DNA of 64,000 nt from Pararge aegeria (lineage: Eukaryota > Arthropoda > Insecta > Lepidoptera > Nymphalidae): NCBI RefSeq assembly GCF_905163445.1, contig NC_053200.1, positions 8,990,001-9,054,000 on the forward strand, given 5' to 3'. Positions within the stretch are counted from its first letter, which is position 1; every line of letters starts with the position of its first letter. Positions 23,021 through 34,600 of this stretch are shown piece by piece. The translations under genes and the position numbers were made by a program. The notes under the pieces were generated by a model. That model searched no databases. It saw only the letters and a program-made list of their open reading frames with translations, and had not been told where the DNA came from.

Positions 23021-24230
23021 GACTCGTGTATTAGCGTAATTAAACTTCCCCAATAAATTACCCCAGAGAACCCTGGCTTTTTCATGACCAAAAAGGATCA
23101 TATATCGCCCTTCCTCTGTCCATAATCTCAATGAAATAACAAGAGATGAATATGGAATATTACAAGTAGGTAATTAAAAAACACGATTGCCGAATTCTAC
23201 GATATTTCAATTTTGAATATGCAAAACGCTGACCTGTAATATAATAAATGAACTTTGAAGTTTGAATTTTATCGCCATACCATATCGTACCATAATAAAG
23301 CCTTTATTTCCAACTGTAAAACATTCGCATTTGTGTTTACACATAACAATTTTTAGTCGTACATAGTAATTGATAAATTTATTCATTGTAATTTTAGTCA
23401 GTTTGTTTATATCAAAATTTTACAATCATTTGCTATCTTAACTTTAATCTTAATTATTTTTGTTGATTTACTTTGTCATTTATAAAATCGTTGTATGTCA
23501 ATGTTAGGTATTCTACGTCAATTGGAATGCCCATTTTTGGGCATAGGCCTCCTCCATCCTTTTCCATCTGTTTCTCTCGTTCTCCAATGTTTTTTTTTAA
23601 TATAACCTGTAACACTCAGGATGATGTAAGGACACCTCATACATCAAAATCTGATCAGACATTAAAAAATAAGGTGGAATGAAGGAACTCACATACATAC
23701 ATACATATATTGGTACATACATACATCCTCAACACTGAAAACATTACACTTATTTTTTGGTCAGCAGTACAAAAATCAATAAAAGAGCTTACGCATATAT
23801 CATATAACATATGGTTCTAGGAAACAGGATCTAGTTAAAAATGTTGACATTATACATCTCGGTTTAAATACGTAAAATCCAGAAGCTTTTACATAAGGAG
23901 TTGTTTTGTTCTTAGCAATGTTGAAATACGATAATGTAGTTTAAATTCATGTCATGTTATGGCAAGATAATAGGCTAAGATGAAACTGACTGATATGGAT
24001 AACCGCCAATTTAAGCCGCTAGTAGAAACTACTGCGTAACTATTGAGATTCCTTATTCTGTTTGATATAGAACACAATTTATATCTTTATTTCGTTTTCT
24101 CATTCAGTTTGCTCATAACATAAGTTACGAATGGTCTTCAGAATACGTAATAAACTTCAAGAAAAACATATTTTGTAGACCAAATATTTAATTTTAAATT
24201 AGACATTAAATCAGACTATTTATTCATTAT
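23021..24230. other. AT-rich intergenic DNA with minor repeat traces
   Basis: A (CATA)n microsatellite lies at about 23690-23710. At 23530-23590 'gggcataggcctcctccatc' resembles an RTE-type 3' end on minus. No gene is seen. Confidence 0.4.
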
Positions 24231-24234
24231 CATC

Positions 24235-24430
24235 AGCATCACTTCAACCGATTGACGTCCACTGCTGGACATAGGTCTTTTGTAGAAAGTTTCAAAACCT
24301 AGGGCGTCTATATCGAGCCGCGGTCTAACTCGCTTGATGTCATTTGTCCGCCTCGTTGTGAGTTGACTAACGCTGTGTTTTCTGGTACGGGGTCGTCATT
24401 TCAGCACTTTGGGACCACAATTTCCGTATA
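24235..24430 (-). mobile_element. RTE-like non-LTR retrotransposon 3' fragment
   Basis: The plus strand reads 'gacgtccactgctggacata', the reverse complement of the QQWTS-coding 3' end of RTE-type elements, and carries the equivalent of the RGPxVLEW segment further on. It parallels the longer copy at 31995-32475. Confidence 0.65.
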
Positions 24431-24944
24431 CGAGCCACAGCAGGAGCGTCGTACTTAGATTCATGCCGTTCGCTGTTTCAAAGGTTGCGCATTCTTCCAC
24501 TTATACCGTGCATGTATATCTTTGGAATCAATCACATTTGTCAAACGAAATGACCATCTGTTTATGAAAGCAGTTGACCTTAACCCGACGAATACTAGAC
24601 AAGTTAGCAGACTAATACTTACACATAAACTCTGCTTTCTACCTCAAAAGTAGTTATGCCATGTGCGTAAGAATATATAACAACTTTTCGAACTTATTTT
24701 TATCACCAACGGTTGTCTATAAAAGATAGAGCAGATAGCAATAAGACCGCCTTTACACACTGCCTGTATCCCTCCTCCTTACCAACTTACAGAGCAGTGA
24801 GCAGTGAACGCTATGGTCTTATAACAGGATGACATGGAACAGGCCTAGGTTCGCTTCGATTCAAATTTCTAATTCCAGACCAGGCTAGTCTGGACGCTTT
24901 GGCAATTTACATACCGACAAAGAAGTAGCGCAAAAAGATTAAGC

Positions 24945-25095
24945 GTTCTTGTAAATGCCGTATCGAAATCGATTAGGTTCATGGGATTAATACAACTGCC
25001 ATAGCCCTAACAGGTTAGCCCACTACCACCTCATCACTTAACACCAGGTGAGATTGCAGTCAAGGGCTAACTTGTAGTGGAACAAAAATAAAATA
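24945..25095 (+). repeat. family C 3' half
   Basis: caactgccatagccctaaca, ggttagcccactaccacctc, gtgagattgcagtcaagggc and aacttgtagtggaacaaaaa are the 3' hallmark blocks of family C. Confidence 0.75.
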
Positions 25096-25481
25096 CCTTT
25101 AACGAGAACCGCTCGCTCCATCGGCTGGAGTTAGTGCGTAATTAAAATATCTATGCCAAAGAGAATATGGGCCCTGAGTGGTATAAACAGAAAAAGTTTA
25201 TATACCTAGCTATCGACAGATTATAAATGTAAGTAAGTAATGAATAGCTACATATCGCTGATTGTAGTAGTTAGCGGGATTGCGATCGCCACGTAATATT
25301 ATAGCTGTCTCTTGGTTAAATAAACATGTATTAAGTTTGCACGTTTCGTATAACTACTGGCCAAGCAGGAATACTTACTTCGATATCTTATCACTTATGT
25401 ACTTAGGTACCTCCGTACCTATGTAGTTATTTTGCTACTTGCCGAATTTTGATATTAAGTTAATTAAAAAAAACTAATTCA

Positions 25482-25875
25482 AAATTCAAAATTATTTTAT
25501 TTCTAGTAGGCTTACTCTTTGTACACCAATCCGCACTGGGCCAGCGTGGTGGACTACGGCCTTAACCCCTTTTCATAGTACGAGGTCCCGTGCCCTGGAG
25601 TGGGCCGGTAATGTGTTGATATGATCATGATCCTTTTGTAAGACTTGAGTCTGTCTGTTTGTAGTGACTCCACCACCGGTTCGGAAGGCTGATTCTACCG
25701 AGAGGAAGCCGGCAAGATAGAACCTGTAGTCCTTAGAAAAAGTTTAAAAAATATGTAAACCTGTGGGATTTGTGTGTGGTTCTCAAAGCATATATTAAAT
25801 TCAATTGCATACGTTTAAAAAAAATGTTAAAACATATTTGTTACAGCGTGGTTACTATACACTACGTCAAATTTC
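25482..25875. mobile_element. non-LTR 3' end fragments in both orientations with a nested family B piece
   Basis: 25482-25522 and about 25640-25740 are the reverse complement of the CR1/Jockey-like 3' end (ccaccaccggttcggaaggc). A family B 3' fragment (atccgcactgggccagcgtg) lies between them at about 25525-25632. At 25800-25875 the coding part of the same retrotransposon (gcatacgtttaaa, gtggttactatacacta) appears on plus. Confidence 0.6.
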
Positions 25876-26046
25876 AAATCCAAGATGGCCGCCACCACAA
25901 AATTATAAATTACTTTTTTTTTTCATAACTCGTTCAATATGGGTATCAATGACTTGTAGAATAATACACATTCTATTGAAAGCCCCATTTTTGTACGACA
26001 CTGGTGGGAAGGGATAGGGTGGTGACAATTACGACGATTACGATTT

Positions 26047-26312
26047 GACGGCCGAGTGGCGCAGTGGGCAGCGACCCTGCTTTCTGAGTCCAAGGCCGTG
26101 GGCTCGATTCCCACAACTGGAGAGTGTTTGTGTGATGAACATGAATGTTTTTCAGTGTCTGGGTGGTTATCTGTATATTATAAGTATTTATGTGTATTAT
26201 ATTCATAAAAAAATATTATCAGCTATCTCAGTACCCATAACACAAGCTACGCTTACTTTGGGGCTAGATGGCGATGTGTGTATTGTCGTAGTAGTATATT
26301 TATTTATAAATT
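26047..26312 (+). repeat. family A tRNA-derived SINE, best copy
   Basis: All blocks are present in order: ggccgagtggcgcagtgggc, gggctcgattcccacaactg, gtgatgaacatgaatgtttt, tcagctatctcagtacccat, ttactttggggctagatggc, gtgtattgtcgtagtagtat. Used as the family A reference. Confidence 0.88.
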
Positions 26313-26377
26313 ACTGTATTCCGTTACCACACGGCACCGTAGAATAAAGCCGGTGATAATATGATGAATGTGCATTT

Positions 26378-26411
26378 AAATATAACTTGTAGCCCTCTAC
26401 AAGTTATATTT
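26378..26411. repeat. perfect 15-bp inverted repeat
   Basis: aaatataacttgtag (26378-26392) pairs perfectly with ctacaagttatattt (26397-26411) across a 4-nt loop. Confidence 0.85.
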
Positions 26412-26864
26412 GTCTGTATTGCCGCTACAAGGAAGCAGCCTGCGTTTCTAATCCTACATACCTACTCGTATCTATAATAGCATGCAATATAATATTTGAT
26501 ATTTATATATGGTTTACTTACATGGTTGGTTTAATTGACAAGATTAACTTGCTTAGCCAGAACCGGCAGTTTGTCACTAACACGGTTAGTTGCAAACTTA
26601 TTTTCAATCGAACTCCCATTGAAAACCTATAAATCGATTTATTACCCACTAGTAGCGAATTTCTGTTTACTCCTTTCACGTAGCACTCTTTGAAAGACGA
26701 CGTATTTTCACTATTTCCATTAAAAAAAAAAAATTAGATTACCAACTCCTTGCAAAATGCCTGTTCCGAGTTGGCACGAACAAATAGACGGATGAGTAGA
26801 CAGCGAAAACCTAAGCATTGGATTTAATATAACAACGGGCGTGTTTACCCTAGGGCCAAAAGAG

Positions 26865-27062
26865 AAAGTCAGAGTCAAAGTCAAAGTCAAAAACATCTTT
26901 ATTCAAGTTTTTGACGATTTTACACAATAACTCCGACCAATTATAACCGATTTCAATTATTATTTTTGTACTATAGAGGTTATAATATGTGTTTAATTTT
27001 GCCCAAACTGTGGTTGGAGATAGAGGACAGAACTCTTCAGCGGACAGCAGCGAACCCCTCAT
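26865..27062 (-). mobile_element. non-LTR 3' tail ending in (TTGACT)n-type repeats
   Basis: The plus strand shows gtcaaagtcaaagtcaaaaa then catctttattcaag, i.e. on minus an AATAAA signal followed by a hexanucleotide tail. The adjacent minus frame (AEEFCPLSPTTVWAKLNTYY) is noncoding remnant. This tail style is common in lepidopteran non-LTR elements. Confidence 0.5.
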
Positions 27063-27109
27063 TTAAGGCTTAGCGATACTTAATTTTTTTTTAGATCTAC
27101 AACTAAATT

Positions 27110-27166
27110 TAATGCCACATCAAAAAACAAAATCAAACGCAGACGAAGTCGCGGGCAACAGCTAGT
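27110..27166 (-). repeat. 5' end fragment of the CTAGCTGTTGCCCGCG repeat
   Basis: Reverse complement of ctagctgttgcccgcgactt, an interspersed motif very common in Lepidoptera. Confidence 0.65.
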
Positions 27167-27842
27167 AACTCATCAACGAGCAGCCTTTTATAGCTCATAG
27201 GTGGCACTTTTGATGCGTACATAACATGAGAATTACACGGTAGTGAGATGATGGCCATAACCATATTCGTAAACATAAAACTAAAGCTACGAGGGTTCCA
27301 AACGCGTCCTGGTCTAAGAAGAAGCCCACAACAAACTAAGCCGGGTGTTTTTTTTTATTACCATCTCACATTGTCATTTAAAATTATTGTTTTTTGTTTA
27401 GATCATTCACACGCAAGCTTTTTTTATAATAGGACTTTTCTATAAGCTTGCGGCAGGTTTCCAGGGGCGGCGCATGTCTTGCGTGGCAATGGTTTATCTT
27501 GAAATCACAATGCCCTACCATAAAAATACCAAAAACTGAGATAAATTATTAAAATCTAATTGTTTTTTCATAATCTGAGATTTAAAAAAAATGTAGCGAT
27601 ACGTATCTAAACGAATTCAAAGACTTACAATGAAATTACCACAGATTGTGACCCTCATTTCATGTTATAATAATTTGTTCCGTGTATAGATGGCATCAGA
27701 TCTTTTATTATAATTTTTTACTTCTGCCCTACCTGTAACCAATCCTGCTCGAATTGGACTCTAGCTACAGCCATGAGGGCGCTGAATCTTAAAATACGCC
27801 ACTGAATATAACTGTAATACAGCTAACAAGTAATTAATATAT

Positions 27843-27990
27843 GGCAATTGTTTTAAATCCATAGGTGGGGTACCTATGGATTCAAAATAACTGCCATCCT
27901 CCTAACTATAGCAAGTTAATACAGTAAGTTAATGGTTATTTCTACTTTGGACTGCATCATCACTTACCACCAAGTGATACTGCAAAAAAA
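27843..27990. repeat. palindromic junction of two family C fragments
   Basis: 27843-27868 (ggcaattgttttaaatccat) is an inverted, near-identical copy of 27872-27897 (atggattcaaaataactgcc), joined by a few bases. The right arm continues as a normal plus-strand family C 3' half (actgcatcatcacttaccac). Confidence 0.7.
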
Positions 27991-28019
27991 ACAAGTGCTT
28001 ATTATAGTTTCTTGCCAAT

Positions 28020-28140
28020 ATGTCTTGACTTTATAGGATGTTTCTTCGCAACCGGTGGTTCGCAAAAGAGTCACTACAAACGGACTTGTTTTAAAGTTTC
28101 CAAAAGCATTCTAAAGTAGTTCTACTTAAACTTGGCTTGC
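28020..28140 (+). repeat. CR1/Jockey-like 3' UTR fragment
   Basis: cgcaaccggtggttcgc, agtcactacaaacggacttg and a degraded tail match the 3' UTR at 11180-11315. Confidence 0.6.
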
Positions 28141-28561
28141 CTATAGGTGTCTCTAATAGGCAGGGATGAAAAGTTCGGCTGAGTCAAAAAATTCGCCCGT
28201 TATGTATGCTGTTTCGAAATATTGCATCTGAAATTTAGAAGCGCCTTCAATCCTTAAAATATGAGCGCGTTATAACAAGAATTTGAATAAAATATTGCAA
28301 CCCAGAAGCCTACATAGTTTTACTTTCTCGCAGTATTTCCTTATCATTCGTGTCTGTATCACACATAAGGAAATCAATAAAACACAGTACTGTATTGTAT
28401 CTTAGCCTTATTTTGCTTAGTGAGAATGCTTGTTGAAACAATTTTTTTTCTTATGGAATTAATTAACTGGCTGAAATTATCTATCTAATCTACACTCTCC
28501 ATTTTGAAAATAGAATGTTTATCGCAGATATTTAATTAAAGTGTAGCCAATTTATACCTGG

Positions 28562-28871
28562 ACCAAATGTAAACAAACAAATGACAGATCCTTAACATTT
28601 AAGATTAGGAACTATTACTATTACAAAAAGATTTATTTTTGTTACCTAACCTAACCTAGGATAGGTTAGAAAAATAAATCAAGTTTATATGCATTTTTAG
28701 GTATTTGTAGCTATCAGTCATGTTAGTTGGCTAAGGCTAACTAAATAATAATTTTAGTTATTTTAGTATGTAAGGGGTAAACAACATTTTTTTTATTAAA
28801 TTTTTATACAAGACTTAAATGTTGACCCTTCACTAGACGAACGATCTGTCGTTTATTTGTTTACATTTGAT
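28562..28871. mobile_element. MITE-like element with 27-bp terminal inverted repeats
   Basis: The arms at 28564-28590 and 28843-28869 match at about 25 of 27 positions (caaatgtaaacaaa outer end, gacagatc inner end), with further weaker pairing inward (cttaacattt / aaatgttgac). Inside, 28630-28640 and 28670-28680 form a nested perfect 11-bp stem around taacctaacctaggatagg. No coding capacity. Confidence 0.75.
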
Positions 28872-29277
28872 GCACGGATAAATAGGCAGCATTATAGATA
28901 GCTATATATTTATTCATTACCAAAAGAAGCGAACTGCCTCTTTGGTCTAGTTTCCAACATCCGTCAGGTAATAGTGAAAATGTTTGACCAGTCTGGCAAG
29001 ACTGAAGCGACTTAGAAGTTAGCACTCAAGCATTGGTGCCGTAGAAAGATTAGTGATTAAATTAAAAGGGATTTAAGATCACTTGTCCTTCACCATGGCC
29101 CCAACCGATTTCCTGAATCAAGTGCAACGTAAAATTATAAAACTGATATTGATAACAAGTAATTACTTTAGCAATAAGTATTGTTTTATGGCAAATATAT
29201 AATAAAGCATGAAACACATAGGCGCCGAAGGCGCATAGGGGCGACATAGCGTAAAGTTTTGCGTCTTTTCCCAGCTA

Positions 29278-29343
29278 AACGGTTGCTTCTAATACCCATT
29301 GCCGTTGCTTCTAATACGGGAATGGGTATTAGAGGCAACCGTT
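29278..29343. repeat. 23-bp near-perfect inverted repeat
   Basis: aacggttgcttctaataccc and aatgggtattagaggcaacc are the two arms, with one mismatch over about 23 bp and a short spacer that itself repeats gttgcttctaatac. Confidence 0.8.
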
Positions 29344-29699
29344 ATAATCACATGATTTAAATACGACGATTGCGGCTCCACTGTGTTAAATAAAAAAACC
29401 AGAAACCTTTAGGCCTTGTAGTTCCTATTACTAAAATTCTGTATTAATTCATTTCAGATGAAAAAAATTATAAATAATGTTATTTCTGTAAAGTGGCATT
29501 ACACTGTGAAACCGAATACGTGTGATTCAAGAATGTCGCGTAGGCGGGTCAGTGACTGCACGATAAAGTCGTGGTTCGCACCCTGTTGCCGATAGATATA
29601 TTGAAGAGTATACTTATGCATACAGTAGTATATACATATATTGAAGAGTATATACATATAGTAGACTATATACATACATACTCTATATATTATTTATGC

Positions 29700-30478
29700 A
29701 TCCGGTTTGTGTTTGGACTGCGTAAATTTGATCACATATCGGAGTACCGAGCTAGACTAAAATGGTTGCCTATCCGTTTACGCCGTGAAGTTCATCTACT
29801 TTCCTTCTTTTATTCTATTCTTTATAGTCATTTATCTCCCTCTTATTTAAGGGATCGTTTTCGCTTTATTTCTGACTCATCTTCTCATTCCAACCTTCGA
29901 TCCCGCCTTGGTAACCGTCTGGTACTCCCTTTTAGTAAAACGAAGTTCTTCAGTAATTCTTTCACCTTTAGAGCAGTTATGCTCTGGAACAATCTGCCTG
30001 CTGAAATCCGTGGAAGTAGTTCCCTTCCAATATTCAAGAGTCGTCTGAAGGACTACTACCTCTCTTTGAGTGATGAAATTTGAAGTAGATTCTTTATATT
30101 CTTATTTTTTTTTTTTTTTTTTTAACTGTGTGTTAAAATCTACTTATATATATTATGTTTGTTATATATTTATATATATTATGTATATTTTCTATTTATA
30201 TATCATGTAGGTATATTTTATATATTACGTATATTTATTTAAATTATATATGTATTTGTATCTTTACATTTTGGTATTTATGTATATCTATCAACACTCT
30301 TGGCACTATCCCGTTCTCTTGCTGTTAGTCCTATCTACAAAGGTTGCCTGTAAGAGATTGCTTGCAGCAATAAGGCCGCCTTTGCATGTCTACATTGTGT
30401 ACTGTATACTCCTTACTGTTTCTTTTCCTGTATGTTATACGTGCAATAAAGTGTTTCTTCTTCTTCTTCTTCTTCTTC
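29700..30478 (+). mobile_element. CR1/Jockey-like non-LTR retrotransposon 3' end, (TTC)n tail
   Basis: Codons to 30083 encode the C-terminus of a reverse-transcriptase protein (ARLKWLPIRLRREVHLLSFF, RLGNRLVLPF, AVMLWNNLPAEIRGSSSLPI, FKSRLKDYYLSL), then a stop. The 3' UTR contains a long T-run and AT-rich DNA, then gagattgcttgcagcaataa, ggccgcctttgcatg and gcaataaagtgtttcttctt with a (TTC)n tail ending near 30478. Catalytic RT and endonuclease domains are missing, so the insertion is 5'-truncated and dead, though the remaining frame is intact, suggesting it is fairly young. Confidence 0.8.
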
Positions 30479-30530
30479 TATATATGTATATACTCTGTAT
30501 GTATGTAGACTATGTAATATATGGAATATT

Positions 30531-30564
30531 TTTGTTTAACTCCATAGTTATGGAGTTAAACAAA
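30531..30564. repeat. perfect 16-bp inverted repeat
   Basis: tttgtttaactccata (30531-30546) pairs perfectly with tatggagttaaacaaa (30549-30564) with only two bases between. Confidence 0.85.
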
Positions 30565-30759
30565 GAGTTAGATAGAAAAATTGTTAGTTCTAATGAAAAA
30601 AACTACAGGCCGAGAGCTTTCTGGTAGGTATTTTTATTTAACCCTGTATATTTACAATAGTCCGATTTTTTATGGAACTTGTGCTTATCGGAATTCCACA
30701 TACCTACTACCTACTACATACAAAATTCACATAAAAATACAAACAAATAAATTCAAAAT

Positions 30760-31160
30760 TAATTAATTTCAAGTAGCCCTAATAAAAGCAAATTTGAATC
30801 GCCAAGTAGGTACATCTTGACTCTACCACCACCGGTTCGAAGGCAAGATATACAACGTAGTATAAAACAATCCCTGGGTAACCTGGCTTCTATGTGTTCT
30901 ATGCTTTATAATTACGTAGGTACCTAGTGTAAGTCAAGCCCCGTAAAATGAACGCTTTGGGTGTTTTAATGCGCATCGGATGAATTTTATTTATATATTT
31001 TAAACAATAATTGCAATCCGCACTTGGCCAGAGTGGTATACTACAATCGCCTAACTCCTTCTCATTCTGAAAGGAGACCCCTGGTGGGTGGGTGGGCAGG
31101 CAATGTGTCCTACATAATGATTTGTATATTAATCTATACTTGTATTATAAAGCTAAAGAG
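30760..31160. repeat. repeat cluster upstream of the TRIM-NHL gene
   Basis: About 30760-30850 is a non-LTR 3' end fragment on minus (ccaccaccggttcgaaggc). About 31013-31135 is a family B 3' half on plus (aatccgcacttggccagagt, ctcattctgaaaggagaccc). 31131-31160 is the edge of the 'attataaagctaaagagttt' repeat. Confidence 0.6.
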
Positions 31161-31638
31161 TTTGTATGTACAATCGAGTCGCTAATCTTGGACACTACCA
31201 GCCTAGTTTTTTTTTTTTGTAGTTTATACTTTTTAGCAGAGCTAAAGATTTAAATGCATTAATTCGCAGTTGAACTTTTCTTACCTATCTTAGAATATAA
31301 ATATATGGTACGGCACTCTTTAGCGGAAATCTTATATTAAGAATCATCATCAAAGAATCAACCACTTACCAGGTTGGTAAACGTGAAATATTAAGAATAG
31401 AAAAAAAAAAATACTTAAAACATATTACAATGTTCTGATATATTTATCTTTAATTTCAGACTTTTTCCATTAAAAGTAGATAAAAATTATGTCTAAATTT
31501 AAAGTAAGAAAAACACTATCGCTCGTTTTACGTGAAACCTACTACAATACACACCACGCAAGCTTGCTAATATAGATATCTTATCGAAATTGACTAATCG
31601 TAATTTTAAATCAGCATAATCTGATAACAATATCTCTT

Positions 31639-34600
31639 ATGACTGATATTGATTCAGTTTTAACTATTCAACGCTTACAAAAAGGTGTAAAAATGGCGGA
31701 AAAAGTGAAAAAGAAGCAGTCTTTCTTCCTGAACTTCAAAAGGTTTAACAGTCAAAAAGGGGAGGAGGCTGGGCTACCAAGTACTCCACAAATACAAAGT
31801 GCGCCTCCGATGTATAGGCCAACGAGCCAGATTACATCCCGACATAACAATTCAGCTTCATCAGATAATATGAAACCCAGAAAGTAAGTCTTTATAAACA
31901 AAAGGTTAGAATGTTGGAATAGACGATCCCCGTGGCCTAGCGGTGAGCGCAGTGGCTCTGACGAGGTCTGTAAATTCCTCTGATTTTTTCTCTTTATATA
32001 ATTCCAATTAGTCACAATCTCAAACGATAGACGTCCACTGCTGGACATAGGTCTTTTGTAGGGAGTTCCAAATTCCACGGTTTTGTGCCGTTTGAATCCA
32101 GCGGCTACCTGCGACGCGCCTAATGTCGTCCGACCACCTCGTCAGGGGTCATCCAACGCTGCGTTTACCAGTGCGGGGCTGCCATTCCAGCACCTTGGGA
32201 CCCCAACGTCCATCCCTCCTCCAAACTATGTGCCCCGCCCATTGCCACTTCAGTTTCGCGACTCGTTGAGCTATGTCGGTAACTCTGGTTCTTCTACGGA
32301 TCACATTTCTGATTTTATCACGTAGAGATACTCCGAGCATAGCTCTCTACATCGCCCGCTGAGTGACTCTGAGCCTTCTTATGAGGCCCATAGTTAGCGA
32401 CCATGTTTCGGAGCCATAGGTCATCACTGGCAACACGCACTGTTCGAAGACTTTGGTCTTCCGGCACTGAGGGATTTTTAAAATTAATAAACCAAACAAT
32501 TAGTAAACACATAATAATAATTACAAATATTAATGTTTTAATATTAAAAAAAATATAAGCCCAAAATGCTGGCGTCTTTGAATTGCTAGAATTAGCCGTT
32601 GGGCTAAGTCTCTTCTAGGTTCTAAGCTCTGGGGTCACCAGACATCAAGACCAATTTTTGAGACACGATGTTATAAAATTTTTGGTCAATGGATCGATCT
32701 CCGGCGGGGAAATTTGACAATTTATAATTTATGGTCTGATCCTTTGGAAGGCCTCGACAGTGGCTAGTTACCACCCTACCGGAAAAGACGTAGCGCCCAG
32801 CGGTCTAGCGGCCCGATTTGATGTCGCTTACCGGGTAAAGGGTAATAGGTTTAACATAACTGCCATACCCCCTAACAGGTTAACCCAATACAATCATAGA
32901 CTGCATCAATTATCATTAGGTGAGATTGCAGTCAAGAGCTTTAACTTGTAGTGAAAAAAGAGCAACTGCGTTTTTAGGCGGCGACTTCTTGGTAAAATCT
33001 TTCTTCCGAACCGGAGGTAGAGTCACTAGGAACAGACAGAGTTGACGTTTCAAACGATTTTTTAGAGTAAGTGTACTTAAATAAATGAATTTAGAATGCG
33101 ATATTCTCAAGATTGGCATACAATCATACTTCGTCTGCGTACATTTTCCAATTCAAATAAAAAACCAATATGTAAGTACTTTCGTTACTTTATTCACATC
33201 CTCATATCCTCATAGAAGTTCTCTAAGAAACCTCCATCGATTCAGTTTTATTTTAAAAAAAACGTACTAAACTTGAATAAAAGACGCTTGTGATCTGCAA
33301 ACTGGACGTCCTAAATTTGCATATAAGACACTTGTGACCTGCATACGAGACGAACTAAGCTTCCATAAAATAAATAAATATAAATATAAATAAATATACT
33401 ACGACAATACACACATTGCCATCTAGCCCCAAAGTAAGCGTACCTTGTGTTATGGGTACTGAGATAGCTGATGAATATTTTTTTACGAATTTAATACACA
33501 TAAATACTCATAATATGCAGATAAACACCCAGACACTGAAAAACATTCATGTTCATCACACAAACATTTTCCAGTTGTGGGAATCGAACCCACGACCTTG
33601 GACTCAGAAAGCAGAAAGCAGTAAATTAATGAATCAATTTTTAATAGTACTAATATCATTGCACGAACGAAAAAGAACATCTCATGAAACTAATTTGACG
33701 CCACTTGTTTCGTTATGTAAAGATCATCAAATTAAAATTATCAAAATTTTTGTTAAATTGCCGTTGACCAACTTTTATTTGAATTAATTTTTAGTTGATC
33801 ATATATGTGGGACGTATTAAAAACAAAGTACGATGTTCAATTAAGGTGTCTGATAATTAAAGTATGTAGGTAGTTAAACTTTTGTGTCTTATCGTTTGAC
33901 CGTAATGAATTTACAGCTCTAAGTTTATTGTACCTTCACTTTTTGAATACATACGAGTAGTAAAGTACAATACAATGTAAGTACTCTTTGAATGGGAATA
34001 GGGATCACATTAAAAAAATCACTGCATTTATGGAGTGAATATGTGTTACATGACCGGATTCGATTTTGGAACATTGCAAACTAAAACGCGACCTGAAATG
34101 CTATGAGGCCGCTCTGTGCAATTTTCCTGTCCACTTTTTGACAAGTTTCAGTTGTTGCCTTAATTAATCTTAATATTAGAGAAGAGAAGGGCCTTAAGAT
34201 TAAACAAAAGCAAAAAAAAACTACACCCAGTCTTTACATAATATATTATAATAATATTTAGTTAAATACTTATTTAAGTTTTTAATTTTTTTTTTTATTG
34301 TGACCGGAGATAACAACGATAATGCTGTATACACCTATAGTTGATTATTGTAATGGCACTAGACAGAATTTGTAATTCTAACACATAATTTTTTTTTTTT
34401 ATGAATGTAGTTACAATTAATTGCTGGTGTGTCTTATGAATAAAATAAATAAATAAGTATATAGCTATAAAAAATATATAGCTTTTTTTTGTTGAGAAAA
34501 TCTTTCTTACGCGTGTATATTTTCGCTGAAGTTTCAAGAACTAATGTGAAGAATTTTATAAATTGAACTAGCTGTTGTCCACCTTCTTCGTCTGCGCTTA

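Noticed and set aside
26047..26120. tRNA genes suggested by A-box/B-box motifs (also 4550-4616, 12357-12420, 13173-13230, 21948-21995)
   Set aside because: They lack a complete acceptor stem and lead into SINE bodies repeated across the window, so they are SINE heads.
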